Positions 1 through 8,887 are shown, numbered from the stretch's first letter. The stretch: 51,946 nucleotides of DNA from Candidatus Woesearchaeota archaeon (GCA_023264635.1 JAHFLT010000007.1:1-51946); one strand, 5' to 3'. Numbers and translations are program-made. The notes: generated by a model from the sequence alone, not told the origin.

Positions 1-56
1 ATCCCCATACCAACGTGCTTTAGCACCCTCTTTTTCATGTCCTTGCTATAACCCAT
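1..56 (-). CDS. 5' end of a leftward gene, cut by the window edge (possible transposase N-terminus)
   Basis: An ATG at 56 on the minus strand opens a frame running off the window edge; 18 residues are visible, beginning [17 protein letters not shown] ribosome binding site lies about 7 nt upstream, inside a small dyad (GTATCC/GGATAC). The YSxDxxxRV pattern resembles the start of IS630-type transposases, but the piece is too short to assign. The start is well supported; the identity is a guess. Confidence 0.45.
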   Translation of the reverse strand, partial: MGYSKDMKKRVLKHVGMG

Positions 57-140
57 GGTGTATCCTCCGGATACACACCCTGCAACAAGCACCACTGTAA
101 CATAATTACGGTTTAGAACAGTTTCTTTTTCCTTCCACAA

Positions 141-151
141 GATATATAAAC
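141..151 (+). promoter_or_regulatory. TATA box of the aldehyde dehydrogenase operon
   Basis: GATATATAAAC lies about 35 nt before the ATG at 184. This is the usual archaeal spacing for a transcript with a very short leader. An AAGGTG-type ribosome binding site overlaps the upstream GTG codons. Confidence 0.6.
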
Positions 152-183
152 TTTCATTCGCTGAAGGAATAAAAAAGGTGGTG

Positions 184-1662
184 ATGGTGGAGTATAAGCT
201 TTTCATTAACGGCAAGTGGGTAAAAGCTTCTTCAGGCAAGACTTTCCACCGAGTTAACCCTGCAAATCCCAAAGAAATTCTCGGCACATTCCAAGCTGCT
301 GGCAAAGAAGATATCAATGCTGCAGTAGATGCAGCTGCTGACGCATTCCCCAAATGGTCTTCTTTTCCCGCACCAAGAAGAGGAGAAATCCTCCTGAAGA
401 TTGCGCACCTGCTAAGAGAAAATAAGGAATCACTTGCTCGCGCCATGACAGAAGAAATGGGTAAGGTACTGGTAGAAGCAAGGGGAGATGTCCAGGAAGC
501 AATAGATGTCGCCGAGTATATGGCTGGTGAAGGAAGACGCTTGTTCGGATATACTACTCCCTCCGAGCTGCCCAACAAATTCTGCATGACTGTAAGGAGA
601 CCAATTGGTGTTATTGCCTGTATTACTCCATGGAATTTTCCCATGGCAATTCCTGCATGGAAGATAATGGCTGCCTTAATCAGTGGCAACACTGTCATTT
701 ACAAACCTTCTTCAGATACCCCAAGATGTGCAGTCAAACTTGTTGAAATAATGGACAAGGCAGGTGTTCCCAAGGGAGTCATTAATCTTGTCATAGGCCA
801 AGGAGTAGAGGTAGGGGACCATCTTGTCACACACAAAACCATTCGTGGCATTTCATTCACAGGCCATCGTGATACGGGTAAACACATCATCGGGATTGCA
901 GGATTGAAGCGCGTAAGTTTAGAGCTCGGCAGCAAAAATGCTCTCGTTATTATGCCTGATGCTGATCTTGACCTGGCAGTCGATGGCATCCTCTGGGGCG
1001 CATTTGGCACAACAGGCCAACGCTGTACAGCAGCCAGTAGAGTTATTGTTCACAAGTCACTGAAAAAAAAGCTTGAAAAACTTCTTCTTGAGAGGACAAA
1101 AAAGCTGAAGCTTGGTTCTGGCTTATCACCAAAAACAGATATAGGACCATTAATTAACGAAGCAGCACAGAAAAAAGTGCATAGCTATACTGAAATTGGG
1201 CTTAAGGAAGGTGCGAAACTTCTCTGCGGTGGCAGGAAACCATCACTGCCTGGTTATTTCTATGAGCCGACTATTTTCACTGACGCCACTCCACATATGC
1301 GTATCATGCAGGAAGAAATCTTCGGCCCAACAACATCAATTGTTGCTGTAGAAGATATTAATGAAGCGATAGAGATTACCAACAATGTTGACTATGGACT
1401 TGTCTCTTCAATCTATACACAAAACATTGCAAACGCCTTCAAAGCAATTGAAAAGTGTGAGACAGGTATTACCTATGTCAATGCAAGCACCATTGGTGCA
1501 GAAGTTCACCTTCCCTTTGGGGGTGTTAAACAGTCAGGTAATGGTCATCGTGAAGGTGGCATCGAAGGCATATATGAATTTACTGAGACAAAGACGGTGT
1601 ACATCGATTATTCAGGTAAATTACAGAAAGCGCAGATAGACATAACAACAATAAAACAATAA
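184..1662 (+). CDS. NAD(P)-dependent aldehyde dehydrogenase (succinate-semialdehyde dehydrogenase-like)
   Basis: Full-length member (492 aa) of the aldehyde dehydrogenase superfamily, which oxidises an aldehyde to a carboxylate with NAD(P)+. Visible motifs are the nucleotide-binding region [13 protein letters not shown], the glutamate motif LELGSKN near residue 247, the nucleophilic cysteine in GQRCTAAS near residue 281, and EEIFGPT. Of several in-frame starts (GTG 178, GTG 181, ATG 184) the ATG is preferred. The stop is one base before the next ATG, so it is probably co-transcribed with the class III aminotransferase. That pairing matches routes in which an omega-amine is transaminated to a semialdehyde and then oxidised, as in GABA or lysine degradation. 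The substrate cannot be decided from sequence. Confidence 0.9.
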   Translation: MVEYKLFINGKWVKASSGKTFHRVNPANPKEILGTFQAAGKEDINAAVDAAADAFPKWSSFPAPRRGEILLKIAHLLRENKESLARAMTEEMGKVLVEARGDVQEAIDVAEYMAGEGRRLFGYTTPSELPNKFCMTVRRPIGVIACITPWNFPMAIPAWKIMAALISGNTVIYKPSSDTPRCAVKLVEIMDKAGVPKGVINLVIGQGVEVGDHLVTHKTIRGISFTGHRDTGKHIIGIAGLKRVSLELGSKNALVIMPDADLDLAVDGILWGAFGTTGQRCTAASRVIVHKSLKKKLEKLLLERTKKLKLGSGLSPKTDIGPLINEAAQKKVHSYTEIGLKEGAKLLCGGRKPSLPGYFYEPTIFTDATPHMRIMQEEIFGPTTSIVAVEDINEAIEITNNVDYGLVSSIYTQNIANAFKAIEKCETGITYVNASTIGAEVHLPFGGVKQSGNGHREGGIEGIYEFTETKTVYIDYSGKLQKAQIDITTIKQ

Positions 1663-1663
1663 A

Positions 1664-2944
1664 ATGAAACACATCTCAATTAAAACAACAATCCCCGGAC
1701 CAAAGAGCAGTAAATTTCTCTCGTCATTCAAAGAACGTAATGGTGGCTGGATGAGTCCGCATCCCTACGTCCATAGCAAACAGGGTGAGGGTTGTTATTT
1801 CTCAGATATTGATGGAAATATGTATCTCGACTTTGCCAGTCAGGTTGCTTCTAATCCCCTGGGGTATAATCATCCAACATTAGTCTCAGTTGTCAATCGC
1901 TACAAAAATATGTTTCCTGTTAAGTATGGTGGTCAGGATTTTGTTGTTCCAGAGCACGTTGAGCTGCTAGAAGAGCTAGTAACTATAACACCAAAAGAAT
2001 TAAACGCAGCTTTCCTTGTCAATAGCGGAGCTGAAGCAGTTGAAAATGCAATTAAGATAGCAATGCGTTCTCAACCCGCAACAAAGTTTGGTGTGTCATT
2101 TGAGAATGGCTGGCATGGGAGAACATTAGGAGCCCTCTCACTGACAAATTCCAAAGTAGTCCAGAAAAAAGGATACCTTACTTTTCCGGTGAGGCGATTG
2201 CCATATGACGTGTCTGCAGGAGAAAAACTGCAACGCCTTATTGATGCAGAGGCTACACCAGATGAGATTGGTTTTGTTATAATCGAACCTATACAAGGGG
2301 AAGGCGGCTACTATGTTGCGCAGAAGGAGATGGTACAGGAAGTGCGGAAGATAACCAAAGACAATGGAATTCCCCTCATCACAGACGAGGTACAATGCGG
2401 TATCGGAAGAACTGGTACATGGTGGGGAATCCAGCAATTTGATGTTGCACCGGACGTTATTGCAAGTGCAAAGGCTTTGCAGGTTGGTGCTACCATTGCC
2501 AACAAGAAAATGTTTCCTGAGCCCGGTGGCATCTCGAGTACATGGGGCGGTGGTCATGTTCTTGATCTTGCGCTTGGCATGGCTACGATTCAAACAATCA
2601 AGAAAGAGAATCTTCTTGTTCACAACCAAAGAATGGGGAAATTGCTCCACGCACGGCTGCATGAGCTTGCAAGCGAGATACAAGATCTACAGCATGTTCG
2701 CGGGATGGGACTCATGCAAGCTTTTGACGTTCCATCATCTGAGTATAGAAATGCCATGATTTACGAGTGTGCAAAGCGGGGTCTCATTGTTCTTCCTTGC
2801 GGTAAGCAAGGTATCAGGTGTATTCCTCCTTATATTGTAACTGAAACAGAAATAGATGAAGCATGTTCAGTTCTCCATGATGCAATGCATGTGTGCAAAA
2901 AAAGAAGATTTATCAAGATAGGAGACTATTATCATGCCAGGTGA
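1664..2944 (+). CDS. Class III PLP-dependent aminotransferase (GABA/ornithine/lysine aminotransferase family)
   Basis: A 426-aa fold-type I PLP enzyme. The N-terminal region has the family pattern (DIDGNMYLDFASQ, LGYNHP), the PLP-phosphate segment NSGAEAVENAIK, the FENGWHGRTLGAL segment, the cofactor aspartate in ITDEVQCGIGRTG, and a Schiff-base lysine in ASAKALQ near residue 270. It transfers an omega-amino group to a keto acid, giving a semialdehyde. The gene follows the aldehyde dehydrogenase by one base and the two probably form one catabolic step. Candidate substrates are 4-aminobutyrate, lysine or ornithine derivatives; I cannot choose between them. Confidence 0.88.
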   Translation: MKHISIKTTIPGPKSSKFLSSFKERNGGWMSPHPYVHSKQGEGCYFSDIDGNMYLDFASQVASNPLGYNHPTLVSVVNRYKNMFPVKYGGQDFVVPEHVELLEELVTITPKELNAAFLVNSGAEAVENAIKIAMRSQPATKFGVSFENGWHGRTLGALSLTNSKVVQKKGYLTFPVRRLPYDVSAGEKLQRLIDAEATPDEIGFVIIEPIQGEGGYYVAQKEMVQEVRKITKDNGIPLITDEVQCGIGRTGTWWGIQQFDVAPDVIASAKALQVGATIANKKMFPEPGGISSTWGGGHVLDLALGMATIQTIKKENLLVHNQRMGKLLHARLHELASEIQDLQHVRGMGLMQAFDVPSSEYRNAMIYECAKRGLIVLPCGKQGIRCIPPYIVTETEIDEACSVLHDAMHVCKKRRFIKIGDYYHAR

Positions 2945-3004
2945 AGAACCATGCCCGAGGAATGTGCCAGATGAAAAAATCATTTGTCTGTACGAGGTGG
3001 GATA

Positions 3005-4027
3005 ATGCAGTTGCTTTTTGACTTAATGGATGCGCTTGGGCCAAGCGGTCATGAACAAGCGGTACGTTCTATTATAGCTAAAGAAATAAAGCATTATGTA
3101 GATGAACTCATGATAGATAAATTTGGCAATCTGATCGCCCACAAAAAAGGCAAAGGGCAACGTATTATGCTGGCAGCCCATATGGACGAAATTGGGTTAA
3201 TGGTTTCTCATATAAAAGATAATGGCCAGATATCATTTGTAGCACTTGGTGGCATAGAACCATTGACTCTCATAGGGGAGCAAGTTAAGATTATAGGTGA
3301 AAAGAACATTCTTTGGGGTGTCATCACGACAGAAGATATTCATGCGGATTATGAAGTGAAAAAGCTGCCGGTGATGGGAGACTTGTATGTGGACACTGGC
3401 CTTTCAAAATCAGGGTTAGTTGAACACGGCGTGCATGAGGGGGCGTTCATGGTCCCTTTCAATGAAGCTGTGTACTTGGGCAGCAAAGAGATCGTTTCTG
3501 GCAAGGCATGCGATGACAGGATTGGATGCTACAGTTTGATAGAGCTCATCAAGCGTATGCATGGCAAGAAAACAGATGATCTTTATTTTGTGTTTACTGT
3601 GCAGGAAGAGATAGGGTTGTATGGTGCAGGAATCGCTGCATACAGATTAGATCCTGACTGGGGAATTGCTGTGGAAACAACGAGTGCAGAGGATTGTGAA
3701 GAGCGTTATCCTAGTAGAATCATGGGTTGTGGTCCTACGCTTATTCTAAAAGATGCTGAAATAATATCAAACAAATGCCTGAATAATGTAATCCGGAAAC
3801 TATCACATGAGAATAAGATTCCCCTTCAGCTTCGTGTAGAGGATGTTGGCACAACAGATGCCACAAAGATAATGCTTTCTAAGGGAGGCATACCATCCAC
3901 AGTTATTTCCGTTGCAGTTCGCAACATACACTCAACAGTTAGCATAGTTTCCATCAATGACATAAATAACCAGATACGCATTCTGGAGCTGTTGTTGAAG
4001 AATCCACCAAAAGTATGTGAGGTATGA
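3005..4027 (+). CDS. M42-family metallo-aminopeptidase (deblocking aminopeptidase / endoglucanase M-like)
   Basis: A 340-aa M42 peptidase, a family of cytosolic tetrahedral (TET) aminopeptidases that trim peptides. Metal and catalytic positions are visible: H59 and D61 in AAHMDEIG, the bridging aspartate in ACDDRIG, the catalytic/ligand pair in VQEEIGLYGA, and the last histidine in RNIHSTV. The position usually held by aspartate in the DVT motif reads ETT here, a conservative change. ATG 3005 is chosen because GAGGTGG lies 4 nt upstream; an in-frame TTG lies further upstream. It follows the aminotransferase by about 60 nt. Confidence 0.88.
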   Translation: MQLLFDLMDALGPSGHEQAVRSIIAKEIKHYVDELMIDKFGNLIAHKKGKGQRIMLAAHMDEIGLMVSHIKDNGQISFVALGGIEPLTLIGEQVKIIGEKNILWGVITTEDIHADYEVKKLPVMGDLYVDTGLSKSGLVEHGVHEGAFMVPFNEAVYLGSKEIVSGKACDDRIGCYSLIELIKRMHGKKTDDLYFVFTVQEEIGLYGAGIAAYRLDPDWGIAVETTSAEDCEERYPSRIMGCGPTLILKDAEIISNKCLNNVIRKLSHENKIPLQLRVEDVGTTDATKIMLSKGGIPSTVISVAVRNIHSTVSIVSINDINNQIRILELLLKNPPKVCEV

Positions 4028-4078
4028 ACGTAAGGCGTTCGTTTGATATACATGATACATTATCTTTAAGAAATTTCC

Positions 4079-4360
4079 CATTGTTAGGGCTCTGTAGAAA
4101 GTCTCGCTCTCGCTCGCCATTGCACCTCAGCTCGCATGTGCTGTTAGTCTGCAGAGTGACACAAAGGAGAACCGCTGTTCTCCTTGTGCAAGAAGCCTAT
4201 GGCTTCTTTGCATTTCCCGGATGGAGCACAAAGAAATCTCGCAGATTTCTTGTGCAAGTTGCTTCGCAACTTTGCATCCCCTTTGTCACTTTTCCTGACT
4301 CTTGAAGGTGCTCGCCCTTAAGAGTGGCAATAGTACACTTTCTACAGAGCCCATTGTTAG
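4079..4360. mobile_element. 264-bp MITE-like element with 15-bp inverted repeats and a 9-bp target duplication
   Basis: The element occupies 4088-4351. It begins GGCTCTGTAGAAAGT and ends with the exact reverse complement. It is flanked by the direct repeat CATTGTTAG (4079-4087 and 4352-4360), a clean target-site duplication. It encodes no protein. The interior is a chain of short perfect hairpins (such as AGAAATCTCGCAGATTTCT and AAGTTGCTTCGCAACTT) joined by GTGCA/TGCAC linkers. The core is shared, inverted, with elements at 15850 and 17244, but the terminal repeats differ. A 9-bp duplication fits mobilisation by an IS1- or IS256-like transposase, which is inference. Confidence 0.8.
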
Positions 4361-4664
4361 TGATGTTGTTTTTGTTGTTGATGATTTGTAGTCATCTTTA
4401 GATAAAGTTGTTTACACTGGTTTGGAAGCAGCACATCAAGAGTGTTATGGTCAATTACTTATTCCAGCAATACAAGTGGGGGTAATAACTGGTGCTATCA
4501 AAAAAAATCTAGGGGAAACAATTGTCAGATTAAAACAGGGCATAGAAAGATTTATGCAAGAATATGGAAAACAAATACAATTGAAAAACGTAACATTTGT
4601 TGGTTATAGAGATTCTAACACTGCAGGACAATTGACAACAGGATTAGGAAGAGTTTCCACGTAA
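4352..4664 (+). pseudogene. Probable macro-domain remnant
   Basis: From 4422 to 4664 the frame encodes about 80 residues (AAHQECY, LLIPAIQVGV, ETIVRLKQGIERF, VTFVGYRD). These resemble the C-terminal half of an ADP-ribose-binding macro domain (IPAI..G, then a helix, then a final beta strand). In the same frame upstream, SDVVFVVDDL ends at a TAG, and the inverted-repeat element sits immediately before it. No N-terminal phosphate-binding loop (NAAN) is present. I read this as a decayed gene whose front was lost or separated by the insertion. The family call is tentative. Confidence 0.35.
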
Positions 4665-4960
4665 CTAATCAAACAGTTCTTGTCCCTCGTTCTTTTTCTT
4701 TATTGAAATTCATTCTCGTTAGAAATTTTGCCACAGCGCGACATTGAGAAGGAAGGAACAACAGGAATTCTAATTTTGTTCTCTCAATGGAATACCTCCA
4801 TACCATTTTTGGTACAACGACTTTTTGTACCTGTGCAATAATTATGGTTCAGCACAAAGCGTTTTCTTGGACAATAAGTATATATATCATATCCACGTAG
4901 GATAATAATTTACGAGTAAATATAAAATATATAAAAAAAGGATAAAAAAAGGTGAATGCA
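4665..4960. other. Non-coding stretch upstream of the FEN-like gene
   Basis: No gene is seen. It holds a stem-loop around 4742-4789 (CATTGAGA ... TCTCAATG, with GAACAA/TTGTTC inside), a GGTACAA/TTGTACC dyad at about 4810-4831, and a 22-bp sequence at 4821-4842 that recurs exactly at the end of the window. The last 50 bases are the AT-rich promoter of the next gene, with a TATA-like AAATATAAAATATATAAA near 4919-4936. Confidence 0.6.
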
Positions 4961-5806
4961 GTGGGTGTCCAAATCTCTGGTGTTTTACCTTCTAGAGATA
5001 TCACTGTTCACCAGCTAAAAGGCAAACGTCTTGCAATAGATACGCATCTGATTATTCATCAATACCTTTTGAGTACACCATCATTGGACAAGTTTGGTCG
5101 TACTACAAACCATCTCGTTGGCGTGTTCCACCATGTTACTCATCTCCTCTCTCTCGGAATCAAGCCAGTCTATGTCTTTGATGGGTCTTTCCTTGAGATA
5201 AGGAAGCATGAGAAATTCGTGAAGGATGCATCTCAACCGAGAGTTACTTCAGTTTTATCCTTAGAGATGATAAATGAAACAAAAGCACTTATCACCGCAC
5301 TGGGCGTCCCCGTTGTTCAAGCCCCGGCAGAAGGAGACGCACAAGCAGCACATATGTGTGTAAAAGGAGATGTTTTTGCAGTAGCTTCAACACAATATGA
5401 TGCATTGATGTATGGTGCCAAAAGGATTGTGATGAATCTGCGCAGGCTGTCAAAGAAGGTGCAGCTCTATGAGCTTAAAGAGGTATTAGCATCATGCAAA
5501 ATGGATCACAACCAGTTTGTTATGTTCTGTATGCTTATTGGGACTGATTTTAATCCCGCAGTGGAGAATCAGAAAAATGCACTCCGTTTCGTGCAGAAAT
5601 ACAGAACATTCACCCGCACATTTGAGAAGATTAAGTGGCAATATGGCTATCTGCCGAAAGCAGTTTATGAGCACATCAAAACGATGCCAGTGACGAACAA
5701 ATACCAGCTCCGTTATGGCCCTGTAGATAAAGAAGTTGTAAAGAGGATCCTTGTGGAGCATGGCATGAGTGAGAAACGCATCTGGTCTGTGCTTGATAAA
5801 ATCTAA
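4961..5806 (+). CDS. FEN-1/XPG-like nuclease, divergent, with a substituted active-site aspartate
   Basis: A 281-aa protein starting MGVQI like archaeal FEN-1. GTG 4961 is chosen because AAAGGTG lies about 8 nt upstream and the sequence then matches the family. FEN-1 removes 5' flaps in replication and repair using a two-metal site. Here D27, D74, E124 and D196 occupy expected positions, but the usual DYD triplet (as in SQDYDSLL) reads TQYDAL, so the first aspartate is Q145, and the second glutamate of EGE is D126. The helical-arch segment between D74 and E124 is about 20 residues shorter than in FEN-1. The GIG helix-two-turn-helix motif is not recognisable, and the C-terminal PCNA-binding tail is absent. 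It is either a specialised paralogue or a catalytically weak protein. Confidence 0.8.
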   Translation: MGVQISGVLPSRDITVHQLKGKRLAIDTHLIIHQYLLSTPSLDKFGRTTNHLVGVFHHVTHLLSLGIKPVYVFDGSFLEIRKHEKFVKDASQPRVTSVLSLEMINETKALITALGVPVVQAPAEGDAQAAHMCVKGDVFAVASTQYDALMYGAKRIVMNLRRLSKKVQLYELKEVLASCKMDHNQFVMFCMLIGTDFNPAVENQKNALRFVQKYRTFTRTFEKIKWQYGYLPKAVYEHIKTMPVTNKYQLRYGPVDKEVVKRILVEHGMSEKRIWSVLDKI

Positions 5807-5843
5807 GTAATCTTTAAATAACAATTGTTTCTCCTGTGACACA

Positions 5844-6554
5844 ATGAAAAGGATATTCATCATCTTGCTACTATCACTCCTTATTATAGGCTGTAGAAAA
5901 GGAATACAGGAATATCAGCATGGGGAAATAATTAAGCCTGTTGAGCGTATAGGTCCAGTAGTAGAAAAAAATTCATCAGACGGAAAAAAAGAAACCAAGC
6001 CATTTGAGCTTCAGATGCCGAAAGAGAAGATACCTCTCCCCAAGCGCCAAACTTTTGAGTTGACAGAGCGTGACCTATTTACTGAAAAAAGATGGAATCC
6101 GGGCAAGGTGTCTGTCTTCAACATAACGTTAGGAGATTCTATGGACTTGATTTTATCTACGTTAGGAAAGCCAGATGAAGTGATTCATCATCCCATTCAG
6201 GATATAGTCAATATTGGATATGGCCCTGTTATAGGATTAGACAAGACGGGACTTTTTTTTCACCTAGTGAACAAGACGCTAGACAGAATAACGATAAAGC
6301 AGGAGTTTAATCAGTATCTTCATGGTCAGACAGTGATAAACTATACCAAAAAAGACATTTATGAGAAGTTTGGTATTCCACAAGAGCAGGAAGATCTTCC
6401 CAAATTCCGCATCTTCAGGTATTCCCAAGGACTTGAGATAATCCATACTGCCAAGCAGATGAAGGCCTTTGTACTAACTTATCCTAAAAAAATAGATACT
6501 AAAACTAATGGTAAAACCAATGTCACGGTGGAGGAGAAGGATAGCGTGGATTGA
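5844..6554 (+). CDS. Predicted lipoprotein of unknown function
   Basis: A 236-aa protein with a signal peptide ending in the lipobox LLIIGC (cysteine at residue 17), so probably lipid-anchored outside the membrane. A charged linker rich in K, E and P follows to about residue 75. The rest is a globular region with two similar GxP turns (TLGKPDEV, KFGIPQEQ) that could be an internal repeat. I recognise no family. It ends overlapping the convergent gene by 32 bp. Confidence 0.75.
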   Translation: MKRIFIILLLSLLIIGCRKGIQEYQHGEIIKPVERIGPVVEKNSSDGKKETKPFELQMPKEKIPLPKRQTFELTERDLFTEKRWNPGKVSVFNITLGDSMDLILSTLGKPDEVIHHPIQDIVNIGYGPVIGLDKTGLFFHLVNKTLDRITIKQEFNQYLHGQTVINYTKKDIYEKFGIPQEQEDLPKFRIFRYSQGLEIIHTAKQMKAFVLTYPKKIDTKTNGKTNVTVEEKDSVD

Positions 6555-7350
6555 ATTCTTTAGTGACATAATAACCATTATTTTTCTCGTCTATTTCTAT
6601 TATCTTGTCATCAGGGTCAAGGAGGATGGAAATCATGGTCTTAATGGTTTTCCCCAGTGGGAATGCAACTCTACTTGTAACCCCTGTTTTTCCTGCTAAG
6701 ATAGAAGGCATGACCAATCTGCTTTCAACCATAATGTTGCCAGTATCAATATCGGTAACTCTATAGGACAAAACACCTGAGGGGGAAGGTATATTGCCAC
6801 CGTTCTTTACGACTATAAAAAAACTTCCCGTGTTGCGTTCTGGCATATCCACATAGACGGAAGACACAGACAAGTCAGATGCATCAGAAACAAGAAGGAC
6901 TTCTACTGGTAGCAGCAGCCATTTATTATCATTGCATTTGTTTACTCCTTCACACGTATAGGCTGCGAAGTAATTCTTTCCACTCTTCAGGTGTTGCCGT
7001 GGGATGTTCAACACTGAGGAAACTCCTGCTTTGCCTTCCATCCAGCGCAGCTCTTCTGCGCTTGTCAGCACTGACCCTTCAAAATCAAATGTTACCCAAT
7101 CATTTGACTTGTAACATGGTTGTTTGCAATACCATCCCGCTTTCCAGACATAGTTGTCTTTTGCAGTGAGTGTCAAGTGCAGTGTTTTCTGGTTAGGTGG
7201 TAGTACATAGACATCTTTGTCTGCAGTTATTTTCTTGCCATGCTCGGCAAATAGTGATCGTGCAATATAGCCTGTCAGCACCTCTTCTCCGTACGGAATC
7301 AGTGGGACAACCAGTAATATGGCAATAAGAGAAAGTATAACTCTTTTCAT
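6523..7350 (-). CDS. Secreted protein with a C-terminal CARDB-like beta-sandwich
   Basis: A 275-aa protein with an N-terminal hydrophobic signal or anchor (ILSLIAILLVVPLI). The middle has paired cysteines (WYCKQPCYK; YTCEGVNKC) that could form disulphides. The C-terminal part reads SVYVDMPERNTGSFFIVVKNGG and ends DEKNNGYY, a pattern typical of CARDB/Ig-like adhesion domains. It probably sits at the cell surface. Its 3' end overlaps the convergent lipoprotein gene. Confidence 0.72.
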   Translation of the reverse strand: MKRVILSLIAILLVVPLIPYGEEVLTGYIARSLFAEHGKKITADKDVYVLPPNQKTLHLTLTAKDNYVWKAGWYCKQPCYKSNDWVTFDFEGSVLTSAEELRWMEGKAGVSSVLNIPRQHLKSGKNYFAAYTCEGVNKCNDNKWLLLPVEVLLVSDASDLSVSSVYVDMPERNTGSFFIVVKNGGNIPSPSGVLSYRVTDIDTGNIMVESRLVMPSILAGKTGVTSRVAFPLGKTIKTMISILLDPDDKIIEIDEKNNGYYVTKEFNPRYPSPPP

Positions 7351-7408
7351 GTACAGAACACTATTTTGGATGTATTTATATTTATAGCAAATTCACCGTT
7401 TAAAATAG

Positions 7409-8050
7409 TTACCCTACAACAATTCGTGCATCAACCACTTTGCCAGTCTTGCTATTGAGAATGAACGGGTTGATATCCAACTCATCTATCTTTGGCACTT
7501 TCTTTGGTAAGAGGGAAACCTTTACCAATATCTTCCTGAGTTCCCCAAGATTCGCCTTAATGCCACCCCGGTATCCTTCTAGAATCCTCTTTCCCTTCAA
7601 CTCATTAATCATCTCCTGTGCATCATCATCTGTGATAGGGCAAACCCTGAACGCCACATCTTTTATCATCTCGACGAAAATTCCTCCAGAGCCAAGCATG
7701 ACACAGTGCCCAAATGTCGGGTCACGTTTAATGCCAATAATCAGTTGATGCCCTTCAATATATTCCTGCACTAAAATTCCCTCAAGTATGAGCTTGTATT
7801 TTTTTGCTGCGGCCATTAAGATATCCAACTTCATCTGCAGTTCATCAGGATGCTTTACAACAGTCACAGCGCCGATGTCTGATTTGTGCACAAGGTTCTT
7901 TGCAGACAGTTTCAATACAAGGGGAAAAGAAAATTTCTTGCACTCCTTCACTACATCTTCCGGTTTTTTGCACAGTATATGCTTTGCAACCGGAAGATAC
8001 TTCTGGAGAAAATCCTCTGCCTTAACTTCTGTCCATACCTCTTTTTGCAT
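7409..8050 (-). CDS. Acetate/acyl-CoA synthetase (ADP-forming), beta subunit (ATP-grasp)
   Basis: A 213-aa ATP-grasp subunit (usually about 230 aa). It binds ATP and exchanges phosphate with the alpha subunit, making ATP and an acid from acyl-CoA, ADP and phosphate. Visible features are FPLVLKLSAKNLVHKSDIGAV, which carries the conserved histidine, then LVQEYIEGHQLIIGIKRDP, MLGSGGIFVE and LDINPFIL. The matching alpha subunit is 1.7 kb away on the other strand, so the two are not in one operon here. Confidence 0.88.
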   Translation of the reverse strand: MQKEVWTEVKAEDFLQKYLPVAKHILCKKPEDVVKECKKFSFPLVLKLSAKNLVHKSDIGAVTVVKHPDELQMKLDILMAAAKKYKLILEGILVQEYIEGHQLIIGIKRDPTFGHCVMLGSGGIFVEMIKDVAFRVCPITDDDAQEMINELKGKRILEGYRGGIKANLGELRKILVKVSLLPKKVPKIDELDINPFILNSKTGKVVDARIVVG

Positions 8051-8057
8051 CCTTTTT

Positions 8058-8534
8058 CTATTGTTTGTCTTTATTTATACTTTTCTCTGGGAAATAGCTG
8101 GAAACCCAATCGTTAACCTTTTTCACATCTGGTGCTAAACGTTCAGAATCTGTCCAGACCCAATAATCCAGAGGTGATTTTGGATATTTTTCTGCTGTTG
8201 CCCAAAGGACTTCGATGCTCACGTCATCTGGACTTGCCTTACTTATATTCACGTTTCTTAAATCCAGTTCTTTTATGAGAATGCTTTCAATATCATTTTC
8301 CCCGTGTTTTCCTCCGTGTTTTCTTTTAATGCCTTCTTCACAATAATTAACCAGTTCCCGTTTAAGGACAGGCATATCGCCAGTAAGCTGATTATATATT
8401 GTTCTTCCTGCATCAATAGGTCCAAGCCTCGCTATCATTGCAAGTCCAGCAATACCTACTGCGGCATATAAAAATTTCACTCCCCAGCGTAAGCCAAAAC
8501 CAGAGTCATAACAATCATGTTCTTCGTTTGCCAT
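8058..8534 (-). CDS. Hypothetical single-pass membrane protein
   Basis: 158 aa from the ATG at 8534, preferred over an upstream start because GGTGAT precedes it. One hydrophobic segment (KFLYAAVGIAGLAMIARL, about residues 20-37) is followed by a soluble mostly helical domain. No family is recognised. It ends 7 bp before the start of the acyl-CoA synthetase beta subunit on the same strand and may be co-transcribed with it. Confidence 0.65.
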   Translation of the reverse strand: MANEEHDCYDSGFGLRWGVKFLYAAVGIAGLAMIARLGPIDAGRTIYNQLTGDMPVLKRELVNYCEEGIKRKHGGKHGENDIESILIKELDLRNVNISKASPDDVSIEVLWATAEKYPKSPLDYWVWTDSERLAPDVKKVNDWVSSYFPEKSINKDKQ

Positions 8535-8627
8535 GAGAATCACCAACACCCCCTTAAAGAATAGCTATTTATTGTTTGTGGGTGTCAGACCTATAATTAG
8601 GAGAAGCTAAATACTTAAATAGCAATA

Positions 8628-8855
8628 ATGTCCAATCCCCCCAAAAAGGTAGTTATAATAGTGTTAATATGTCATAAGTGCGATGAAAACATCAAAACCT
8701 TTTTCTTGATGAAGTAACTGCTAAGAAGGTATGTACCACGTGCAGTAACCGATTGAATGGAAGTCTCCATGTGGACAAAACTCAATTTTCCCCTTGAAGA
8801 AAGCATTCCCCAGAGAATAAGAGATGTCAGAAAAGTAGCCAATGAGTATAGATGA
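8628..8855 (+). pseudogene. Frameshifted small zinc-ribbon gene
   Basis: An ATG at 8628 encodes MSNPPKKVVIIVLICHKC and continues to a TAA after about 30 codons. The next frame then encodes KKVCTTCSNRLNG, giving a CxxC...CxxC zinc-ribbon spacing. A second shift at TTTTCCCC returns to the original frame and runs to a TGA at 8853 (PLEESIPQRIRDV). Both shifts lie in homopolymer runs (TTTTT and TTTTCCCC). Read together this is one protein of about 75 aa with two compensating single-base errors, so it is either a young pseudogene or an assembly artefact. A TATA-like AAATACTTAAATA lies upstream near 8609-8621. Confidence 0.45.
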
Positions 8856-8887
8856 TCGGGAGTGACACTGGAAGCAATACGACCTTG

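Noticed and set aside
4024-4305. 93-codon frame beginning MNVRRSFDI
   Set aside because: It runs through the inverted-repeat element and its later residues are translations of hairpin arms; no coding signal.
4088-4351. CRISPR-like or tRNA-like structure in the hairpin chain
   Set aside because: The hairpins are symmetric palindromes without conserved loops or a cloverleaf; terminal inverted repeats and target duplication explain it as a mobile element.
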